From Mycobacterium nebraskense (GTDB lineage Bacteria > Actinomycetota > Actinomycetes > Mycobacteriales > Mycobacteriaceae), in assembly GCF_002102255.1 (NCBI RefSeq), contig NZ_LQPH01000011.1, forward strand, positions 20,653 through 84,652: a stretch of 64,000 nt of DNA, written 5' to 3'. Under the pieces are notes generated by a model. It did not search any database, was not told the origin of the DNA, and was given only the letters and a program-made list of their open reading frames with translations. Made by a program: the position numbers and the translations under genes. Positions 34,101-47,700 of this stretch are shown piece by piece; position 1 is the stretch's first letter; each line of letters opens with the position of its first letter.

Positions 34101-37100
34101 TGTCGGCGATCGACGTGCTCGACGCCGATGACCGCAGCCGCCTCGACGACATGGGCAATCGGGCGGCGCTGACCGGGCCCGCATCGGGGCCAGTGTCGAT
34201 CCCGGAACTGTTCGCCGGCCAGCTGGCCCGTTCCCCGCAGGCGGTGGCCATCAGTTGCGCGGGCCGGTCGTTGACCTATCAGGATCTCGACGAGGCGTCG
34301 AATCACCTGGCGCATAAGATATCTGGCTGCGGCGCCGGCCGGGGCGCGTGTGTGGTGCTGCTGTTGGAACGCTCCGCCGAAGCTGTCATCGCCATGCTCG
34401 CGGTGCTCAAGGCCGGTGCGGCGTACCTGGCGATCGACCCGGCACTGCCCGACGAGCGGATCGGATTCATGTTGAGTGACGCCGCGCCGATCGTCGCGGT
34501 TACCACCACCGCGCTGCGCCCACGGCTGGCCGGATATGCCCTGGCCGTCATCGATATCACCGACGACCGCACGACCGCTCCACCCCGCTGCGAGCTTCCC
34601 ACGTCTGTAGCGGAGGATATCGCCTACCTCATCTACACTTCGGGCACCACGGGCGTGCCCAAAGGGGTTGCGATCACGCATCACAACCTGGCCCATTTGG
34701 TCGAGTCAGCGTCAGCGTACCTACCCGCAGACCAGGTGTGGACGCAGTGTCACTCCTACGCGTTCGACTTCTCCGTCTGGGAGATCTGGGCCGCGCTGCT
34801 CGGCGGGGGGCGCCTGGTCGTGGTGCCCGAGCAGGTGGTGAGCTCACCGAAAGACTTCCACGCCCTGCTCATCGCCGAACACGTCACCGTGCTCACCCAG
34901 ACTCCGTCGGCGGCCGCGGCGCTCTCCCCGCAAGGCTTGGACTCGGTGGCGCTGCTGCTCGGCGGCGAGGCCTGCCCGGCCGAGCTGGTGGACCGGTGGG
35001 CCCCCGGGCGGGTGGTGATCAACGCCTACGGCCCCACCGAAACCACCGTCTACGCGACGCTCACCGCCCCGTTGGCGGTTGGTTCGGGGACGGTCCCGAT
35101 CGGTGCGCCGGTGTCGACAACGGCATTGTTCGTCCTCGACGAATGGCTCCACCCGGTGCCGCCGGGAGTGGTCGGCGAACTCTATGTGGCCGGACGCGGC
35201 GTCGGCGTCGGCTATGTCGGCCGGCCCGGGCTGACCGCCGCACAGTTCGTGCCCTGCCCCTTCGGTGCGCCCGGCGCGCGGATGTATCGCACCGGGGACC
35301 TGGTGCGCTGGGGTCCCGACGCGCAACTGCATTACCTGGGCCGCGCCGACGACCAGGTCAAAATCCGCGGCTACCGAGTCGAACTCGGCGAAGTCCAGGC
35401 CGCGCTGGCCGAACTCGACGGCGTCGAACAGGCCGCGGTCATCACCCGCGAAGACCGCCCCGGCGACAAACGCCTCGTCGGATACATCGTCGAAACGAGC
35501 ACAGGAACAGTCGATCCCGCTGCGGCACGCGCCACACTGGCCGAGCGACTGCCCGGTCATATGGTTCCCCTGGCGATCCTGGTGTTACAGGCGCTGCCGC
35601 TGACGGTCAACGGCAAACTCGACGCCCGAGCCCTTCCCCCACCCGACTACACCACCGAGCACTACCGTGCCCCCGCCACCGCCGTTGAGGAGATCCTGGC
35701 CGGCATCTACGCCCAGGTGCTAGGTGTCGAGCGGGTCGGTGTCGATGAGTCGTTTTTCAATCTGGGCGGGGACTCACTGTCGGCGATGCGTTTGATTGCC
35801 GCCATCAACACCGGGCTGGACGCGGACCTCGCCGTGCACGCGTTGTTCGACGCGCCCACGGTTGCGCAGTTGGCACCCTGCCTCGACGGCGAGGCTTCCC
35901 GTCGTGAGCGGTTGGTGGCGTGCCGGCGCCCCGCGGTGATTCCACTCTCGTTCACCCAAAACCGGCTGTGGGTTCTCGACCAGTTGCACGGGCCCTCAGC
36001 GGTTTACAACATTCCAGTGGCACTCAAGCTGGCCGGCACGCTTGATGCAGAAGCGCTCAACGCATCGCTGGCCGACCTGGTGACCCGGCACGAAAGCCTG
36101 CGCACGGTATTTCCCGCACCCGACGGGATACCACAGCAACTCGTCGTTTCTGGTGATCGGGCAGATTTTGGTTGGGATGTCATCGATGCCACCGAATGGC
36201 CGTCAGCCCGACTCGATGAGGCAATCGATGAAGCGGCACGTCATCCCTTTGCTTTGGAATCCGAAATCCCGCTGCGGGCCACGCTCTTCCGTGTCGCCGA
36301 TGAGGAGCACGTGCTGGTGTGCGTGGTCCACCACATCGCTTTCGACGGGTGGTCACTGGCGCCGATGATCCGCGATATCGGCGAGGCGTACGCGAGCCGC
36401 TGCGCGGGGCAGGCCCCTGGCTGGCCCGAATTACCGCTGCAATACGTGGACTACACACTGTGGCAGCGGGCGCAGTTCGGTGCTCTCGACGACACCCACA
36501 GCCGGATCGCCGCACAGCTGAAGTACTGGGAAGACGCCCTCGTCGACCTGCCCGAGCGCTTGGAGTTACCGACGGATCGGCCTTATCCCTCGGTGGCTGA
36601 TCAGCGTGGCGCCCAAGTGACCGTGGACTGGCCGGCCGAGTTGCAGCGACGCATACGCGAGGTGGCTCGCGACTTCAACGCGACGAGCTTCATGGTGGTT
36701 CAGACCGCCTTGGCGGTGCTGCTGTCGCGGCTCGGCTCGAGTTCCGACGTGGCGGTGGGTTTCCCGATCGCTGGACGTCGTGATCCCGCGCTCGATGACC
36801 TGGTGGGTTTCTTCGTCAACACCTTGGTGCTGCGGGTCGACGTGGCCGGAGATCCAACCGCTGCCGAGTTGTTGGCCCAAGTGCGTCGGCGTAGCCTGCT
36901 TGCCTTCGAGCATCAAGACGTGCCGTTTGAGGTGCTCGTCGACCGGCTCAACCCCACCCGGTCGTTGAGCCATCATCCGCTGGTTCAGGTGGCATTGGCG
37001 TGGCAGAACCTGCCGGGGTACGCCCGCGAGGCTGCCGCCGGGTCGGCGTTAGGTGATTTGCAGGTTACCGAGGTGCCGATAGGCACCCACACTGCCCGCA

Positions 37101-40100
37101 TGGACCTGACCTTCTCGCTGTCCGAACACTGGACCGATGCCAATGCGCCCGAAGGCATTCGAGGTGCGGTTGAATTCCGCACCGACGTATTCGACCCCGA
37201 TACCGTCAGCACGCTTGTCGAGCGGTTCCAGCGGGTCCTGGTGGCGATGACCGCCGATCCGCAGGCCCGCTTGTCGTCGATCGACGTCTTGGACGCTGCA
37301 GAGCACGCCCGTCTGGACAAGACGTCTAACCGGGCGATCCTGACCCGGCCCGCGCCCGAGCCGGTCTCGATACCGGCGTTGTTTGCCAGGCACGTGACGC
37401 GCGCCCCCGACGCGGTCGCGATCAGCGACGGGGCGCACTCCTGGACCTACCGCGAACTGGACGAGGCGTCGAACCGGTTGGCGCACTTCCTGACTGGGTA
37501 TGGCGCAGGTCCCGGTGAGAGCGTGGCGCTGCTGTTCTCTCGCTCGGCCGAGGCCATCATTGCGATCTTATCGGTGCTCAAGACCGGGGCGGCTTATCTA
37601 CCGATCGACCCGGCGCTACCGCAGACGCGGGTCGAATTCATGCTCGCCGATGCCGCGCCCATCGCCGCGATCACCACCACAGACCTGCGGTCGCGGCTGG
37701 ACGGGCACGAGTTAACGGTCCTCGACGTGAGCGGCGTCGCCGTGGACGCCCAACCCCGCACACCACTGCCTGCCCCGGCCCCCAACGACATCGCGTACCT
37801 CATCTACACCTCCGGCACCACCGGTGTGCCGAAAGGTGTTGCCATCAGTCATCACAACGTCACGCAACTACTGGAACCATTGGACGCCGGCCTGCCGTCA
37901 ACAGGCGTTTGGCCGCAGTGCCATTCCTTGGCCTTCGACGTCTCGGTGTGGGAGATCTTCGGCGCCCTCTTGCGTGGTGGGCGGGTGGTGGTGGTGACCG
38001 AAGACGTGACAACGTCACCGACCGACTTCCACGACGCGCTGGTAACCGAGCAAGTCGATGTGCTCACGCAGACCCCTTCTGCGGCAGGTGTGTTGTCGCC
38101 CGAAGGTTTGGAGTCGGCAGCGCTGGTGGTGGTCGGTGAGGCTTGCGCCCCCGAAGTGGTTGATCAATGGGCGCCCGGGCGAGTGATGATCAACGCCTAC
38201 GGCCCGACCGAGACGACGATGTGCGTCGCGATCAGTGCGCCATTGACCGCCGGGTCGGGGACCGTGCCCATCGGTGCGCCGGTGCCCGGGGCGGCGTTGT
38301 TCGTCCTGGACGAGTCGTTGCTTCAGGTACCGCCGGGGGTAGTCGGTGAGCTGTACGTCGCCGGTCGCGGCGTAGGCGTCGGCTATCTGGGCCGGGCGGG
38401 GCTGACCGCGGCTCGATTTGTGGCCTGCCCGTTCGGAGGCCCTGGGGCGCGCATGTATCGCACCGGGGATCTGGTGCGGTGGGGCCGCGACGGGCAACTG
38501 CACTACCTCGGACGCGCCGACGAACAGGTCAAGATCCGCGGTTACCGCATCGAACTCGGCGAAATCCGAATGGCCCTGGCCGCGCTCGACGGCGTCGACC
38601 ACGCCGCCGTCATCGCCCGCGAAGACCACCCCGGCGACAAACGGCTCGTCGGCTACATCACCGGCACCGCCGACCCGGTCGCCGCCCGTGCCGCCCTGGC
38701 TGAGCGGCTGCCCGGCTACATGGTGCCCGCTGCCGTTCTCGCATTGGACGTGCTGCCCCTGACAGCCAACAAGAAACTCGACACCCGCGCCCTTCCGGCA
38801 CCCGACTACTCCAATGTCGATCACTTCCGCGCCCCGACCGACGCCGTCGAGGAAATCCTCGCGGGCATCTACGCCCAGGTCCTGGGACTCGAGCGCGTAG
38901 GAGTGGACGACTCCTTCTTCGACCTTGGCGGCGACAGCATTTCGTCGATGCAGGTGGTCGCCCGCGCCCGCGCCGCCGGCCTCGCGTGCCGCCCGCGCGA
39001 CATCTTCGTCGAACAGACCGTGGCCCGACTGGCCCGCGTAGCCCAAGTCACCGAGGGCCTGGGCGCTGCTGTGGATGACGGTATCGGGCCGATCACGCCC
39101 ACCCCAATCATGCGCTGGCTGCACAACATCGACGGCCCCGTCGATCAGTTCAACCAAACCATGCTGATACAGGCGCCGCCCGGGGTTACCCAGGCCGACG
39201 TGGTGGTGGTCCTGCAAGCCCTGCTGGACCGCCATGCCATGCTGCGGCTGCACGTCGCCGATGGCGATGCCGGCGAGTGGACACTGATCGTGCGCGAGGC
39301 CGGTGCGGTGGATGCCGGGGGGTGCCTGTACGGCGTCGATGTGTTGACCGAGGCCGCGGTGGCGGATGCCCGATCGCGCCTAGACCCCGCCGGCGGGGTG
39401 ATGCTCAGCGCGCTGTGGGTGGCCGACACCGGTCAGCTGGCGCTGATCATCCACCATCTTGCTGTCGATGCAGTGTCCTGGCGAATCCTGTTGGAAGACC
39501 TCAACATCGCCTGGGCTCAACACTGCAGCGGCCAGCCGGTCGCACTGCCCGCAGGCGGGACTCCATTCCAGCGGTGGGCAGCACTACTCGCCGAGCACGC
39601 CCACCAGCCTGCGGTGGTGGATCTTGCCAGCACCTGGCAACAGGTGGCGGCGACTCCGGCCGCCCTGACCCCGCCAAAACCCGAGACTGACACCTACGTC
39701 AGCGCGGGACATCTGACGGTTTCGTTGAACACCGAGACCACCCGCCTACTGCTCGGTGAGGTTCCCGCGGCTTTTCGTGCTGGCATCCAAGACATCCTGC
39801 TGATCGCATTCGGGTTGGCGTGGGCCGAGTTTTCGGGCTCGAGGGGTGGCGCGTCGATCGGGATCGACGTCGAGGGCCACGGCCGGCACGAGGACCTGGC
39901 CCCTGATGTCGATCTGTCCCGCACTGTGGGCTGGTTCACCACCAAGTACCCGGTGTCGCTGGCGGTCGATGGGCTGCGCTGGGCGCAGCTGGTGGCCGGT
40001 GACACTGCCGTCGGCCCAATCGTCAAGCGGGCCAAGGAACAACTGCGTGCCCTGCCCGACGGCCTGACCTACGGTCTGCTGCGCTACCTCAACACAGATG

Positions 40101-41737
40101 TTGCACTCCCCGGGTCCGATCCGACGATCGGATTCAACTACTTCGGGCGGCTGGGCCCGGCCGCGGCGTCCGGCGATCTGTGGCGGATCAGCCAAGATGG
40201 TTTGGCGGTCTCCACCTCCGCTGCGGCGGTGCCCATGCCGCTGGCACACACCCTGGAACTCAACGCCGGCACTGTCGATGCGGCCACCGGCCCTCACCTG
40301 CACGCCGACTGGACCTGGGCGCCTTCGGCGCTCGATCACACCCAGGTCGCCCGGCTCAGCCAGCTGTGGTTCGAGGCGCTGGCCGGCATCTGTGCCCACG
40401 TTCAACGCGGCGGCGGCGGTATGACCCCCTCCGACGTGTCCCCCGCCCACCTCACCCAACGGCAGATCGACGAACTGCAGCGGCATTGCCGGATCGCCGA
40501 CATCCTGCCGCTCACTCCTCTCCAGCAGGGATTGCTGTTCCACTCCGCCCGGCAGAACAGCGACAACGACCTGTACGCAATGCAACTCGACATCACCGTC
40601 GTCGGCCCGCTACACCCCGATCGCCTGCACGATGCCGTGGACGCCGTCGTCGCCCGTCACCCCAACCTGGCCGCCCGATTCTGCAGTCAATTCGACCAGC
40701 CGGTACAAGTCATCCCGGCCGACCCCCAAACGCCGTGGCAATACCTCGAATTCGATACCGATGGCGATGAGCAGGTCCGACAAATATGCGCCGCCGAGCG
40801 CGCCGCGGTATGCGACCTCAGGGGCTCGCCGGCTTTTCGGGTCGCTCTGATCCGCACCGCGCCGGAACGGTATCGGGTCGTTTTGACCAATCACCACATT
40901 GTGCTCGACGGCTGGTCGCTGCCCATCCTGCTGCAAGAGATCTTTGCCAGTTACTACGGCCAGCGGCTGCCGACGGCCGGGTCGTATCGTCGGTTTGTCA
41001 CCTGGCTCGCCGAGCGGGACCTGCACGCCGCCGAGGCGGCTTGGCGTGAGGTGCTGGCCGGATTCGAGATTCCCACACTGGTCGGACCGCCGGGCCGGTC
41101 AAAGCTGGGACCGCGAGGCGTTGCCTCTTCTCGGGTGTCCGAGGACACCACCAAGGCCGTCAACGAGCTGGCCCGCTCCTGTCACACCACCGTCAACACC
41201 GTGCTTCAGGGCGCCTGGGCGCAGGTATTGATGTCGATGACCGGCCGGCGTGACGTCGTCTTCGGCGCAGCGGTCTCGGGACGGCCCGCCGAGGTGGCCG
41301 ACGCGGAATCCATTGTGGGACTGATGATCAACACCGTCCCGGTGCGGGCCACCATCACACCGGCCACCACAATCGCCGACCTGCTCGGCCAACTCCAGAG
41401 TGCCCACAACCACACCCTCGACCATCAACATCTGGCGCTCAACGAAATTCACCGCATCACCGGGCACGACCAACTGTTCGACACGCTGTTTGTGTTTGAG
41501 AACTACCCGATCGACGCCACCGCACTGTTGAGTAACAACGGATTGGCCATTACCGACTTCACCGGCACCGAATCCACCCATTACCCGCTGACAATGCAGG
41601 CCAGACCCGACCGCGAATTGATCCTGCGCGTCGAATACGACAGCTACGTATTCGATGCGGCCAGCATCGAAGCATTGATCGAGCGCTTCCAGCGGGCGCT
41701 GGTGGCCATGACCACCGATCTGGAGAGTCAATCGTGA
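25184..41737 (+). CDS. Giant non-ribosomal peptide synthetase 1: Cstarter-A-T / C-A-T-E / C-A-T / C-A-T-E / C
   Basis: 5517 aa. It starts at ATG 25184 after GAGGGGGG. C1 (about 1-420; HHIVVDA, His137) resembles lipopeptide starter condensation domains. T-domain serines are S983, S2041, S3531 and S4585. Epimerases follow modules 2 and 4 ([10 protein letters not shown] at His2213 and His4757, both with the GWFTTKYPV motif). C2 and C4 are LCL type (HHIAFDG, His1168, His3716). C3 and C5 are DCL type (HHIVLDGW, His2693, His5237), each right after an E domain as expected. Specificity pockets read by hand: A1 DAESLAGVC, A2 DFWSMAGVY, A3 DFWTLGAVY, A4 DVWTVVAMC; substrates are not assigned with confidence. 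The protein ends after C5, without its A and T domains, which open the next gene (GTGA overlap). All visible catalytic motifs are intact. It should act in the cytosol with the PKS and NRPS2. Confidence 0.93.
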   Translation: MELDGRALPLTPGQLDIWLAQETGRFTTEWQLGLFAKIEGRLQREPFEWAIRRALREAEPVRATFFEQHGQVLQRTIDDPEIELIVHDLSGSYHPLQEAYEIASSIQRTPMPLTGPLFRFALFQMRPDEFYWFTCCHHIVVDASGIALVGHRIATIYSAVVSGAPLPPPLFGSLEDLVRCEAEYEASTDYQEDQAYWTQNLPSENGLDHWFPQDASERGASAPVRLDPVVLRRIQELSQARDMPRSSVITAACALLVHGWCAQGSEVVLDFPVSRRVDPEAKTLPGVFSGVVPLVLTISPDATVAEFCHHVDIRIREALQHQRFPVQALERKARFPGRSQPGRRVSVNFLPSAFTLDFGGLAASASFTNSGLTDGFGLFFSAVGDELLFGTEGAGQPFSHLDLADLAERLQDVLVAMTVDPGRKLSSVDPFSADEYGRLDEWGNRAVLAQLPRQPVSIPESFAAQVERAPEAVAVRFEGRSMTYGELDEAANRLAHLLTEHRAGPGGCVALLFPRSPEAVIAMLAVLKTGAAYLPIDPMHPRSRIEFMLGDATPVAVVTTAGLRSRLDGYDHVVIDINDPAVDARPSTALPLPSPDDIAYIIYTSGTTGAPKGVAVTHHNVTQLLASLNSHLPGQVWAQWHSLAFDASVEEIWSALLFGGRLVVVPESLAHSPEDFQALLVTEQVSVLSQTPSAVAELPPEGLGCAALLVAGEPCPAEIVDRWAPGRVMVNGYGPTETTVCASRSVPLTAGTGAPPIGAPVPGAALFVLDGWLRPVPVDVVGELYIAGGGVGVGYWRRAGLTASRFVACPFGPPGTRMYRSGDLVRWRRDGQLDYLGRADQQVKVRGYRIELGEIQAALAELDGIERAAVIVREDRPGDKRLIGYVTETVAGAVDPADLRTVLGERLPGYMVPAALVVLQAMPLTVNGKLDTRALPAPEYADADRYRAPTNPTEEILTVIYAQVLGAERVGIDESFFELGGDSLSAMRLVAAINKSMDAGLSLRTLFDAPTVALLAPRLIEGGPRREPLVAVERPATVPLSFAQSRLWFLEQLQYGATTYNMPTAFRISGPLNVEALCAALDDVVARHESLRTVFPDLDGVSFQRVLPPKSGMWQRGDAAIVPLAEQDVAGELRSLAGHQFDLSTDIPIRVQIYSVGPEQYVVGIVVHHIAFDGLSLAPMVRDISAAYQARQQGLAPGWVGLPVQYVDYTLWQRAQFGDLDDGDSPIAAQLAYWEDALAGMPERVELPTDRPYPPLADQRGATVAVEWPAELQQRVRAVARECNATSFMVIQAGLAVLLSRLGSSSDVVLGFPTAGRDDPALDDLVGFFVNTLPLRVDLAGDPTVAELLTQVRLKALAALEHRDVPFEVLVERLNPARSLTHHPLVQVMLAWQNLHGSSGDPGAGLALGDLQVAQMPIATHTARMDLTFNLGERFTGSFEPAGISGTVEFRTDVFELRTIASLVGRLQRVLVAMTADPQAVLSSIDVLDSDDGVRLDVLGHRAVLTQPTRAVSIPALFAEQVARAPEAVALRCGQRSWTYRELDEASNRLAHLLIDYGAGQGACVALLFARSAEAIVAIVAVLKTGAAYLPIDPTVPDERIAFLVTDAAPIAVLTTTALRPRLSERDLAVLEIDDSRIDARPNTGLPAPAPEDIAHIIYTSGTTGVPKGVAVTHHNITRLFDGLQVGIRLGPEQVWTQCHSYAFDFSVWEIWGALLFGGRLVVVPDQVTRSPEDLHALLIAEQVTVLSQTPSALAALSPHGLEGVALMAAGEACPPEVVDRWAPGRVMVNGYGPTETTVYAAISTPLTSHGAVVPIGVPVPGTALFVLDPWLHRVPPGVVGELYVAGRGVGVGYIDRAGLTASRFVPCPFGPPGTRMYRSGDLVRWRPDGQLDYLGRADQQVKIRGYRIELGEIQAALAALEGVEHAAVITREDRPGDKRLVGYITETITGTVDPAEARAALADRLPGFLVPAAIVAVDALPMTVNGKLDSRALPAPDYTTEHYRAPATPVEEILAGIYAQVLGMERVGIDDSFFDLGGDSILSMQVVAHAREAGLSCRPRDIFVEQTVARLARIAGITDGHDAVIDEGIGPITPTPIMHWLFDIDGPIDQFNQTISLQAPSGVTPTDVLAVLQALIDHHPMLRLRVDDDGTKGRALTVPDAGVVHAGECLHTVDVLTDEALAQARSRLSRAAAGMLSAVWVSSTGRLVLIVHHLAVDAVSWRILLEDLSIAWAQHHRGQPITLLAGGTSYQRWAAILEQLAHTRAVIDQADTWKHITSVGAALPGPQPEDTHTSAGHLTVALDTETTRRLLTEVPAAFHTGIHEILLIAYALAWIEFLGTGDTPLGIDVEGHGRHDDLADQIDLSRTVGWFTTKYPVALTVGGLRWEQVATGDPALGSIVKRLKEQLRALSHPLTYGMLRYLNTDTDLTGPDPTIGFNYLGRLGGPAADISGDRWAVGQDSLGVAGAAAAVPVPLSHTAELNAGTIDTDTGPRLNAAWTWAPSALDHTQIARLSQLWFDALTGICAHVQHGGGGLTPSDITPARLTQYQIDELQAQYDVADILPLTPLQEGLLFHAGTAAGLGDLYAMQIDITVAGSLDPRRLHGAVQTVIKRHPNLAARFCPQFDQPVQIIPADPEILWQHLQFDSNVNDHVGRVCAAERAAVCDLTDAPTFRVALIRTADDQHRIALTFHHIVLDGWSLPILLQEIFASYQGQQLPPATPYRRFVTWLAERDLDAARAAWRETLAGFDTPTLVGPPARLKPGPKSTRMFGMSEQTTLALNELARSKHTTVNTVLQAAWAQLLMGMTGQRDIVFGTAVSGRPVELAGAETMVGLLINTVPVRATITPATSTADLLDQLHNANNRTLDHQHLALNEIHRTTGYDQLFDTLFVYENYPIGATTFAGAGGLVITEFTGREANHYPLTMQATPGPELGFRIEYDTHVFDAENVDTLINRLQRIILTMIADPQLQLSAIDVLDADDRSRLDDMGNRAALTGPASGPVSIPELFAGQLARSPQAVAISCAGRSLTYQDLDEASNHLAHKISGCGAGRGACVVLLLERSAEAVIAMLAVLKAGAAYLAIDPALPDERIGFMLSDAAPIVAVTTTALRPRLAGYALAVIDITDDRTTAPPRCELPTSVAEDIAYLIYTSGTTGVPKGVAITHHNLAHLVESASAYLPADQVWTQCHSYAFDFSVWEIWAALLGGGRLVVVPEQVVSSPKDFHALLIAEHVTVLTQTPSAAAALSPQGLDSVALLLGGEACPAELVDRWAPGRVVINAYGPTETTVYATLTAPLAVGSGTVPIGAPVSTTALFVLDEWLHPVPPGVVGELYVAGRGVGVGYVGRPGLTAAQFVPCPFGAPGARMYRTGDLVRWGPDAQLHYLGRADDQVKIRGYRVELGEVQAALAELDGVEQAAVITREDRPGDKRLVGYIVETSTGTVDPAAARATLAERLPGHMVPLAILVLQALPLTVNGKLDARALPPPDYTTEHYRAPATAVEEILAGIYAQVLGVERVGVDESFFNLGGDSLSAMRLIAAINTGLDADLAVHALFDAPTVAQLAPCLDGEASRRERLVACRRPAVIPLSFTQNRLWVLDQLHGPSAVYNIPVALKLAGTLDAEALNASLADLVTRHESLRTVFPAPDGIPQQLVVSGDRADFGWDVIDATEWPSARLDEAIDEAARHPFALESEIPLRATLFRVADEEHVLVCVVHHIAFDGWSLAPMIRDIGEAYASRCAGQAPGWPELPLQYVDYTLWQRAQFGALDDTHSRIAAQLKYWEDALVDLPERLELPTDRPYPSVADQRGAQVTVDWPAELQRRIREVARDFNATSFMVVQTALAVLLSRLGSSSDVAVGFPIAGRRDPALDDLVGFFVNTLVLRVDVAGDPTAAELLAQVRRRSLLAFEHQDVPFEVLVDRLNPTRSLSHHPLVQVALAWQNLPGYAREAAAGSALGDLQVTEVPIGTHTARMDLTFSLSEHWTDANAPEGIRGAVEFRTDVFDPDTVSTLVERFQRVLVAMTADPQARLSSIDVLDAAEHARLDKTSNRAILTRPAPEPVSIPALFARHVTRAPDAVAISDGAHSWTYRELDEASNRLAHFLTGYGAGPGESVALLFSRSAEAIIAILSVLKTGAAYLPIDPALPQTRVEFMLADAAPIAAITTTDLRSRLDGHELTVLDVSGVAVDAQPRTPLPAPAPNDIAYLIYTSGTTGVPKGVAISHHNVTQLLEPLDAGLPSTGVWPQCHSLAFDVSVWEIFGALLRGGRVVVVTEDVTTSPTDFHDALVTEQVDVLTQTPSAAGVLSPEGLESAALVVVGEACAPEVVDQWAPGRVMINAYGPTETTMCVAISAPLTAGSGTVPIGAPVPGAALFVLDESLLQVPPGVVGELYVAGRGVGVGYLGRAGLTAARFVACPFGGPGARMYRTGDLVRWGRDGQLHYLGRADEQVKIRGYRIELGEIRMALAALDGVDHAAVIAREDHPGDKRLVGYITGTADPVAARAALAERLPGYMVPAAVLALDVLPLTANKKLDTRALPAPDYSNVDHFRAPTDAVEEILAGIYAQVLGLERVGVDDSFFDLGGDSISSMQVVARARAAGLACRPRDIFVEQTVARLARVAQVTEGLGAAVDDGIGPITPTPIMRWLHNIDGPVDQFNQTMLIQAPPGVTQADVVVVLQALLDRHAMLRLHVADGDAGEWTLIVREAGAVDAGGCLYGVDVLTEAAVADARSRLDPAGGVMLSALWVADTGQLALIIHHLAVDAVSWRILLEDLNIAWAQHCSGQPVALPAGGTPFQRWAALLAEHAHQPAVVDLASTWQQVAATPAALTPPKPETDTYVSAGHLTVSLNTETTRLLLGEVPAAFRAGIQDILLIAFGLAWAEFSGSRGGASIGIDVEGHGRHEDLAPDVDLSRTVGWFTTKYPVSLAVDGLRWAQLVAGDTAVGPIVKRAKEQLRALPDGLTYGLLRYLNTDVALPGSDPTIGFNYFGRLGPAAASGDLWRISQDGLAVSTSAAAVPMPLAHTLELNAGTVDAATGPHLHADWTWAPSALDHTQVARLSQLWFEALAGICAHVQRGGGGMTPSDVSPAHLTQRQIDELQRHCRIADILPLTPLQQGLLFHSARQNSDNDLYAMQLDITVVGPLHPDRLHDAVDAVVARHPNLAARFCSQFDQPVQVIPADPQTPWQYLEFDTDGDEQVRQICAAERAAVCDLRGSPAFRVALIRTAPERYRVVLTNHHIVLDGWSLPILLQEIFASYYGQRLPTAGSYRRFVTWLAERDLHAAEAAWREVLAGFEIPTLVGPPGRSKLGPRGVASSRVSEDTTKAVNELARSCHTTVNTVLQGAWAQVLMSMTGRRDVVFGAAVSGRPAEVADAESIVGLMINTVPVRATITPATTIADLLGQLQSAHNHTLDHQHLALNEIHRITGHDQLFDTLFVFENYPIDATALLSNNGLAITDFTGTESTHYPLTMQARPDRELILRVEYDSYVFDAASIEALIERFQRALVAMTTDLESQS

Positions 41738-44700
41738 CTACCAACCCAACACGACGGTTGTTCTCCATCGATCTTGTCAACGAGTCCGAGCACGCGCACC
41801 TGGATGAGTGGAGCAACCGGGCGATATTGGCCAAGCCCGCTGCGCCGGTGTCGATTCCGGTGCTGTTTTCCGCCCAGGTGGAGCGCACCCCCGAGGCGAT
41901 GGCGGTGACCTTCGACGGCCGCTCAATCACCTACAGCGAGCTCGACGAGGCGTCGAACCGGTTGGCGCACTTACTTGTTGGATATGGTGCGGGCCCGGGC
42001 ACGTGCGTGGCACTGCTGTTCTCCCGGTCCGCCGAGGCGATTGTGGCGATCCTGGCGGTGCTCAAAACCGGAGCGGCGTACCTGCCGATCGACCCGGCGG
42101 TGCCGGCGACCCGCATAGAATTCATGGTTACCGACGCCGCACCGATTGCCGCGGTCACCACCGCCGCGCAGGCCGGCCGGCTGCACGGACACGGCCTGAC
42201 CGTCATCGACATCGACGACCCACGCATCGACACCCAACCCGGTACCGCACTACCGGCCCCGGTCCCCGACGGCATCGCCCACATCATCTACACCTCGGGC
42301 ACCACCGGCATCCCCAAAGGGGTTGCGGTTACCCATCACAACGTCACCCGGCTGTTCGACTCACTCGACGTCGGGCTGGAACTGACCCCGGCGCAAGTGT
42401 GGAGCCAGTGCCATTCCTACGCGTTCGACTTCTCCGTGTGGGAGATCTGGGGCGCTCTGCTGTTCGGCGGCCGGCTGGTCGTGGTGCCCGAGGCGGTAGC
42501 CGGCTCACCGTCCGACCTCCACACCCTTCTCGTCACCGAGCACGTCACCGTGTTGAGCCAAACCCCCTCAGCGGCAGCCGCACTCTCCCCCGAAGGATTG
42601 GAATCGGTGGCGCTGATGGCCGCCGGTGAGGCCTGCCCCGCCGACCTGGTCGACCGCTGGGCGCCCGGGCGCGTGATGATCAACGGCTACGGCCCCACCG
42701 AAACCACCGTCTACGCCACCATCAGCGCCCCACTGACCCCCGACTCGGCAGTGGTGCCCATCGGGACACCCGTGCCGGGGGCGGCGCTGTTCGTCCTCGA
42801 CGAGTCGCTGCACCCGGTACCGCCCGGAGCGGTCGGTGAACTGTACGTGGCCGGTCACGGCGTCGGAGTCGGGTATGTGCGCCGGGCCGGGTTGACCGCT
42901 TCACGGTTTGTCCCCTGCCCCTTCGGCGGAGCAGGAACGCGGATGTATCGCACCGGGGATCTGGTGCGCTGGGGGCGCGACGGGCAACTGCACTACCTGG
43001 GGCGCGCCGACCAACAAGTCAAGATCCGTGGTTACCGCATCGAACTCGGCGAAATCCAAGCGGCCCTGACCGCACTCGACGGCGTCGACCGCGCCGCCGT
43101 CATCGCGCGCGAAGACCGCCCCGGCGACAAACGGCTGGTCGGCTACATCACCGGCACCGCCGACCCGACCACCGCGCGTGCCGCGCTGGCCGAGCGGCTG
43201 CCCGGCTACATGGTGCCCGCTGCGATCGTGATGTTGCAGACGCTGCCCATGACGGTCAACGGGAAACTCGACACCCGCGCCCTGCCGGCGCCGGAATACC
43301 AAGATGCCGACCACTACCGCGCCCCGACCAACGCCGTCGAAGAAATCCTGGCCGGCGTCTACGCCCAAGTCCTCGGGCTCAACCGGGTCGGCATCGATGA
43401 CTCGTTCTTCGACCTGGGCGGGAATTCGGTGTCCGCGATGCGCCTGGTCGCCGCGCTCAACACCGCCCTGGACGCCGACCTTGAAATGCACGCCTTGTTC
43501 GACTTCCCCACGATTGCCCAATTGACGCCCCGTATCAGCAGGGAGGGTGGTCGGCGCAAGCCGTTAGTCGCCGTTGAGCGCCCCGCGGTAGTCCCGTTGT
43601 CGTTTGCCCAGAATCGGTTGTGGTTCCTCGACCAATTGCAAGGACCCTCGGCGGTTTACAACATGGCGGTGGTCTTGCGGTTGTGCGGGCGCCTCGATGT
43701 CGACGCCCTGGGTGCGGGGCTGGTCGACGTGATGGCGCGCCATGAGAGCCTGCGCACACTGATTACCGCGCCCGAGGGCATACCCCAGCAGCAGGTTGTG
43801 TCTGCCGAGCGGACCGATTTCGGTTGGGAACTCGTCGATGCCGCCGCTTGGTCGCCGAGCCGGCTGAGTGCGGCCATCGAGGAGGCGGCGGGTCACACGT
43901 TTGACCTGGCAACCCAGATCCCGTTGCGGGCAAAGCTTTTCCGCGTCGCCGACGACGAGCACGTGTTGGTGGGCGTGGTGCACCATATCGCCGCCGACGG
44001 CTGGTCGATCACCCCGCTGGTGCGTGATCTGGGCATGGCGTATGCGAGCCGAAGCGCGGGGCGGTCCCCGGGCTGGGCTGAGTTACCGGTGCAGTACGTC
44101 GATTACACGTTGTGGCAGCGCGAACAGTTTGGTGATCTGGACGACGAACACAGCCCCATCGCCGGCCAGCTGGCCTACTGGCAGGATGCCCTGGCCGGGA
44201 TGCCCGAATGCCTGCACTTGCCCACCGATCGACCTTATCCGCCGGTGGCCGATCAGCGCGGCTCGAAAGCCGCCGTGGACTGGCCGGTGGAGCTCCAGCA
44301 ACGAGTGCGCGAGCTTGCTGGTGAGCACAATGCGACCAGCTTCATGGTGGTTCAGACCGCCTTGGCGGTGCTGCTGTCGCGGCTTAGCGCGAGTTCCGAG
44401 GTGGCGGTGGGGTTTCCGATCGCCGGGCGTGGTGATCCCGCGCTCGATGAGCTGGTCGGGTTTTTCGTCAACACCCTGGTGTTGCGGGTCGATCTGGCCG
44501 GGGATCCCAGCTTTGCCGAGCTGCTGGCCCAAGTGCGCCGGCGTAGCCTGGCCGCCTACGATCGTCAGGACGTGCCCTTCGAGGTGCTGGTCGAGCGCCT
44601 CAACCCAACCCGATCCTTGGCCCATCACCCGCTGGTCCAGGTGATGTTGTCCTGGCAGAACCTTCCTGGGCACGAAAACCACGACCCCGCCGCCGGATTG

Positions 44701-47700
44701 GCGTTGGGTGATGTGCAGGTCACCCAGATGCTGGTCGACACCCACACCGCCCGGATGGATCTGTCGTTTTCCCTGGCCGAACGCTTCACCGAGGCCGGTG
44801 AGCCCGCCGGGATCGGTGGGGCGGTGGAATTCCGCACCGACGTGTTCGACACGGCAACCGTCGACGCATTCATCGAGCGGTTTGAACGCATCTTGGGGGC
44901 GATGACCGCCGACCCGGATCAGCGGTTGTCGTCGGTGGACGTGCTGGATGCCGGTGAGCATGCCCGGCTGGATGAGGTCGGCAACCGGGCGGTGTTGACC
45001 AGGCCCGCGCCGGCGTCCGTGTCGGTTCCGGAGTTGTTCGCCGACCACGTGGCCCGCTCGCCGCAGGCGGTCGCGATCCGCTGCGGCGGCCGCTCACTGA
45101 CCTACCGCGAACTCGACGAGACCGCGAACCGGCTGGGGCACCTGCTGGCCGCCGATGGTGTGCGGCCAGGCTCGTGTGTGGCGCTGTTGTTGGAGCGGTC
45201 GGCGCAGGCGGTCGTGACGATGCTGGCGGTGCTCAAGTCCGGGGCGGCCTATCTGGCGATCGACCCCGCGCTGCCCGATACCCGCATCGAGTTCATGATC
45301 ACCGATGCCGCGCCGATCGCCGCTGTCACGACGGCGGGCCTGCGGTCGCGACTGGACGGGTACGACCTACTGGTCATCGATGTCGACGATCCCGCTGTCG
45401 ACAGCCAACCCAATACCGCATTGCCGGCGCCCGCCCCGGACGACATCGCCTACCTGATCTACACCTCGGGCACTACCGGCGTCCCCAAAGGCGTGGCCAT
45501 CAGCCACCGCAACCTGACCCACTTGGCCCAGTCAGCGCCCCCAGACCTGCCCGGTGCCCAGGTGTGGACCCAATGCCACTCCTATGCCTTCGACTTCTCG
45601 GTGTGGGAGATCTGGGCTGCGCTGCTCGGCGGAGGGCGCCTGGTGGTCGTACCCGAGGAGGTAACGGCCTCGCCAGAGGACTTCCACGCCTTGTTGGTCG
45701 GCGAACAGGTCAACGTGCTCACCCAGACCCCGTCCGCGGTGGCCGCACTCTCGCCGCAGGGGTTGGATTCGGTGGCGTTGCTGCTCGGCGGTGAGGCCGT
45801 CCCCGCCGAGGTGGTGGATCGGTGGGCACCTGGACGGGTGGTGATCAACGCTTACGGCCCGACCGAGGCGACGGTGTACGCGTCGATGAGCGCACCTTTA
45901 GAGGCTGGACCAGCGGGGTCGGGTGCGGCGCCGATCGGGGCGCCGGTGGCGACCGCGGCCTTGTTCGTCCTCGACGAATGGCTGCGCCCCCTGCCGACCG
46001 GGGTGGTCGGCGAGTTGTATGTGGCCGGCCGCGGCGTGGGGGTCGGGTATGTGCGACGGCCCGGGTTGACCGCGTCACGGTTTGTCCCCTGTCCCTTCGG
46101 CGGACCCGGGACGCGGATGTATCGCACCGGCGATCTGGTGCGGTGGGGTCCCGATGGACAGCTGCGCTACCTCGGACGCGCCGACGATCAGGTCAAAATC
46201 CGCGGGTACCGCATCGAACTCGGTGAGATCCAGGCCGCGCTGGCCGGGCTGGACGGTGTGGACCAGGCGGTGGTGATCGCCCGCGAGGACCGTCCCGGCG
46301 ACAAACGCCTGGTCGGCTACATCACCGGAACAGCACGCCCGGCCGAGGCGCGCGCCCGGCTGGCTGAGCGGCTCCCCGCGTATATGGTTCCCGCCGCGGT
46401 GGTGGTTGTCGACGCGTTGCCGTTGACGGTCAACAACAAGCTCGATACTCGCGCCCTGCCGGCACCGGAGTACCGCGATGGCGATCACTACCGCGCACCG
46501 ACCAACGCGGTCGAGGGGGTCCTGGCCGGCATCTACGCCCAGGTGCTGGGGCTGGAGCGGGTCGGGGTCGACGAGTCGTTCTTCGATCTGGGCGGGGACA
46601 GCATCTTGTCGATGCAGGTGGTGGCCCAGGCCCGGGCGGCAGGCCTGACATGTCGGCCGCGCGACATCTTCGTCGAGCAGACTGTGGCCCGCCTGGCCAG
46701 AGTGGCCGTGGCGGCCGGCGGTGAAGCCGTCCCGGTCGATGAGGGTGTCGGGCCGGTGCCGGCAACTCCGATCATGCGCTGGCTGCACACCGTGGACGGC
46801 CCGATCGACCAGTTCAACCAGACGATGGTGGTGCAAGCACCGGCCGGGGTCTCCGAGGTCGACGTGGCGATCGTTCTTCAGGCGCTGCTGGACCGGCACG
46901 CCATGCTGCGGCTACGCGCCGACACTGATGACGCCGGCGGCTGGTCACTCCAGGTGCCCGATCCGGGTTCGGTCGACTCCGGTGCTTGCCTGGACACCGT
47001 CGACGTGCTCTCGGACGAGGCGCTGTCAGAGGCCCGGTCACGGTTGAACCCGGCCGGCGGGGCGATGGTGCGCGCGCTATGGGCGACCGCCACCGGCCAG
47101 TTGGCGCTGATCATTCACCACCTGGCCATCGACGCGGTGTCCTGGCGAATCCTGTTGGAGGACTTGAATATCGCGTGGGCCCAGCATCACAGCGGCCAAC
47201 CGATCGCGCTGCCCGCAGCCGGGACCTCATTCGCCCGCTGGGCGGCACTCCTCAATGAGCACGCCCACACCCCCGCAGTCGTCGACCAGGCCGACAGCTG
47301 GCAACAGGTGTTGGCGACCCCGGCCGCGTTACCGCCGGTACAACCCGAGCTTGATACCTACGCCAGCGCCGGACACCTGACGGCAGCACTGGATGTCGAG
47401 ACGACCCGCCTGCTGCTCGGTGAGGTGCCCGCGGCGTTTCACACCGGGATCACCGACATCCTGCTGATCGCATTCGGGATGGCCTGGGCCGAATACTTGG
47501 GCGCTCTCAGCGGCGCGCCCGTCGGCATCGACGTTGAGGGCCATGGGCGCCACGACGACCTGTTCCCCGACGTGGACTTGTCGCGCACCGTGGGCTGGTT
47601 CACCACCAAATACCCGGTTTCGTTGGCGGTCGGTGGGCTGCGCTGGACCCAGGTCGTGGCCGGCGAAGCGGCGCTGGGTGCGGTGATCAAAGACGGCAAA

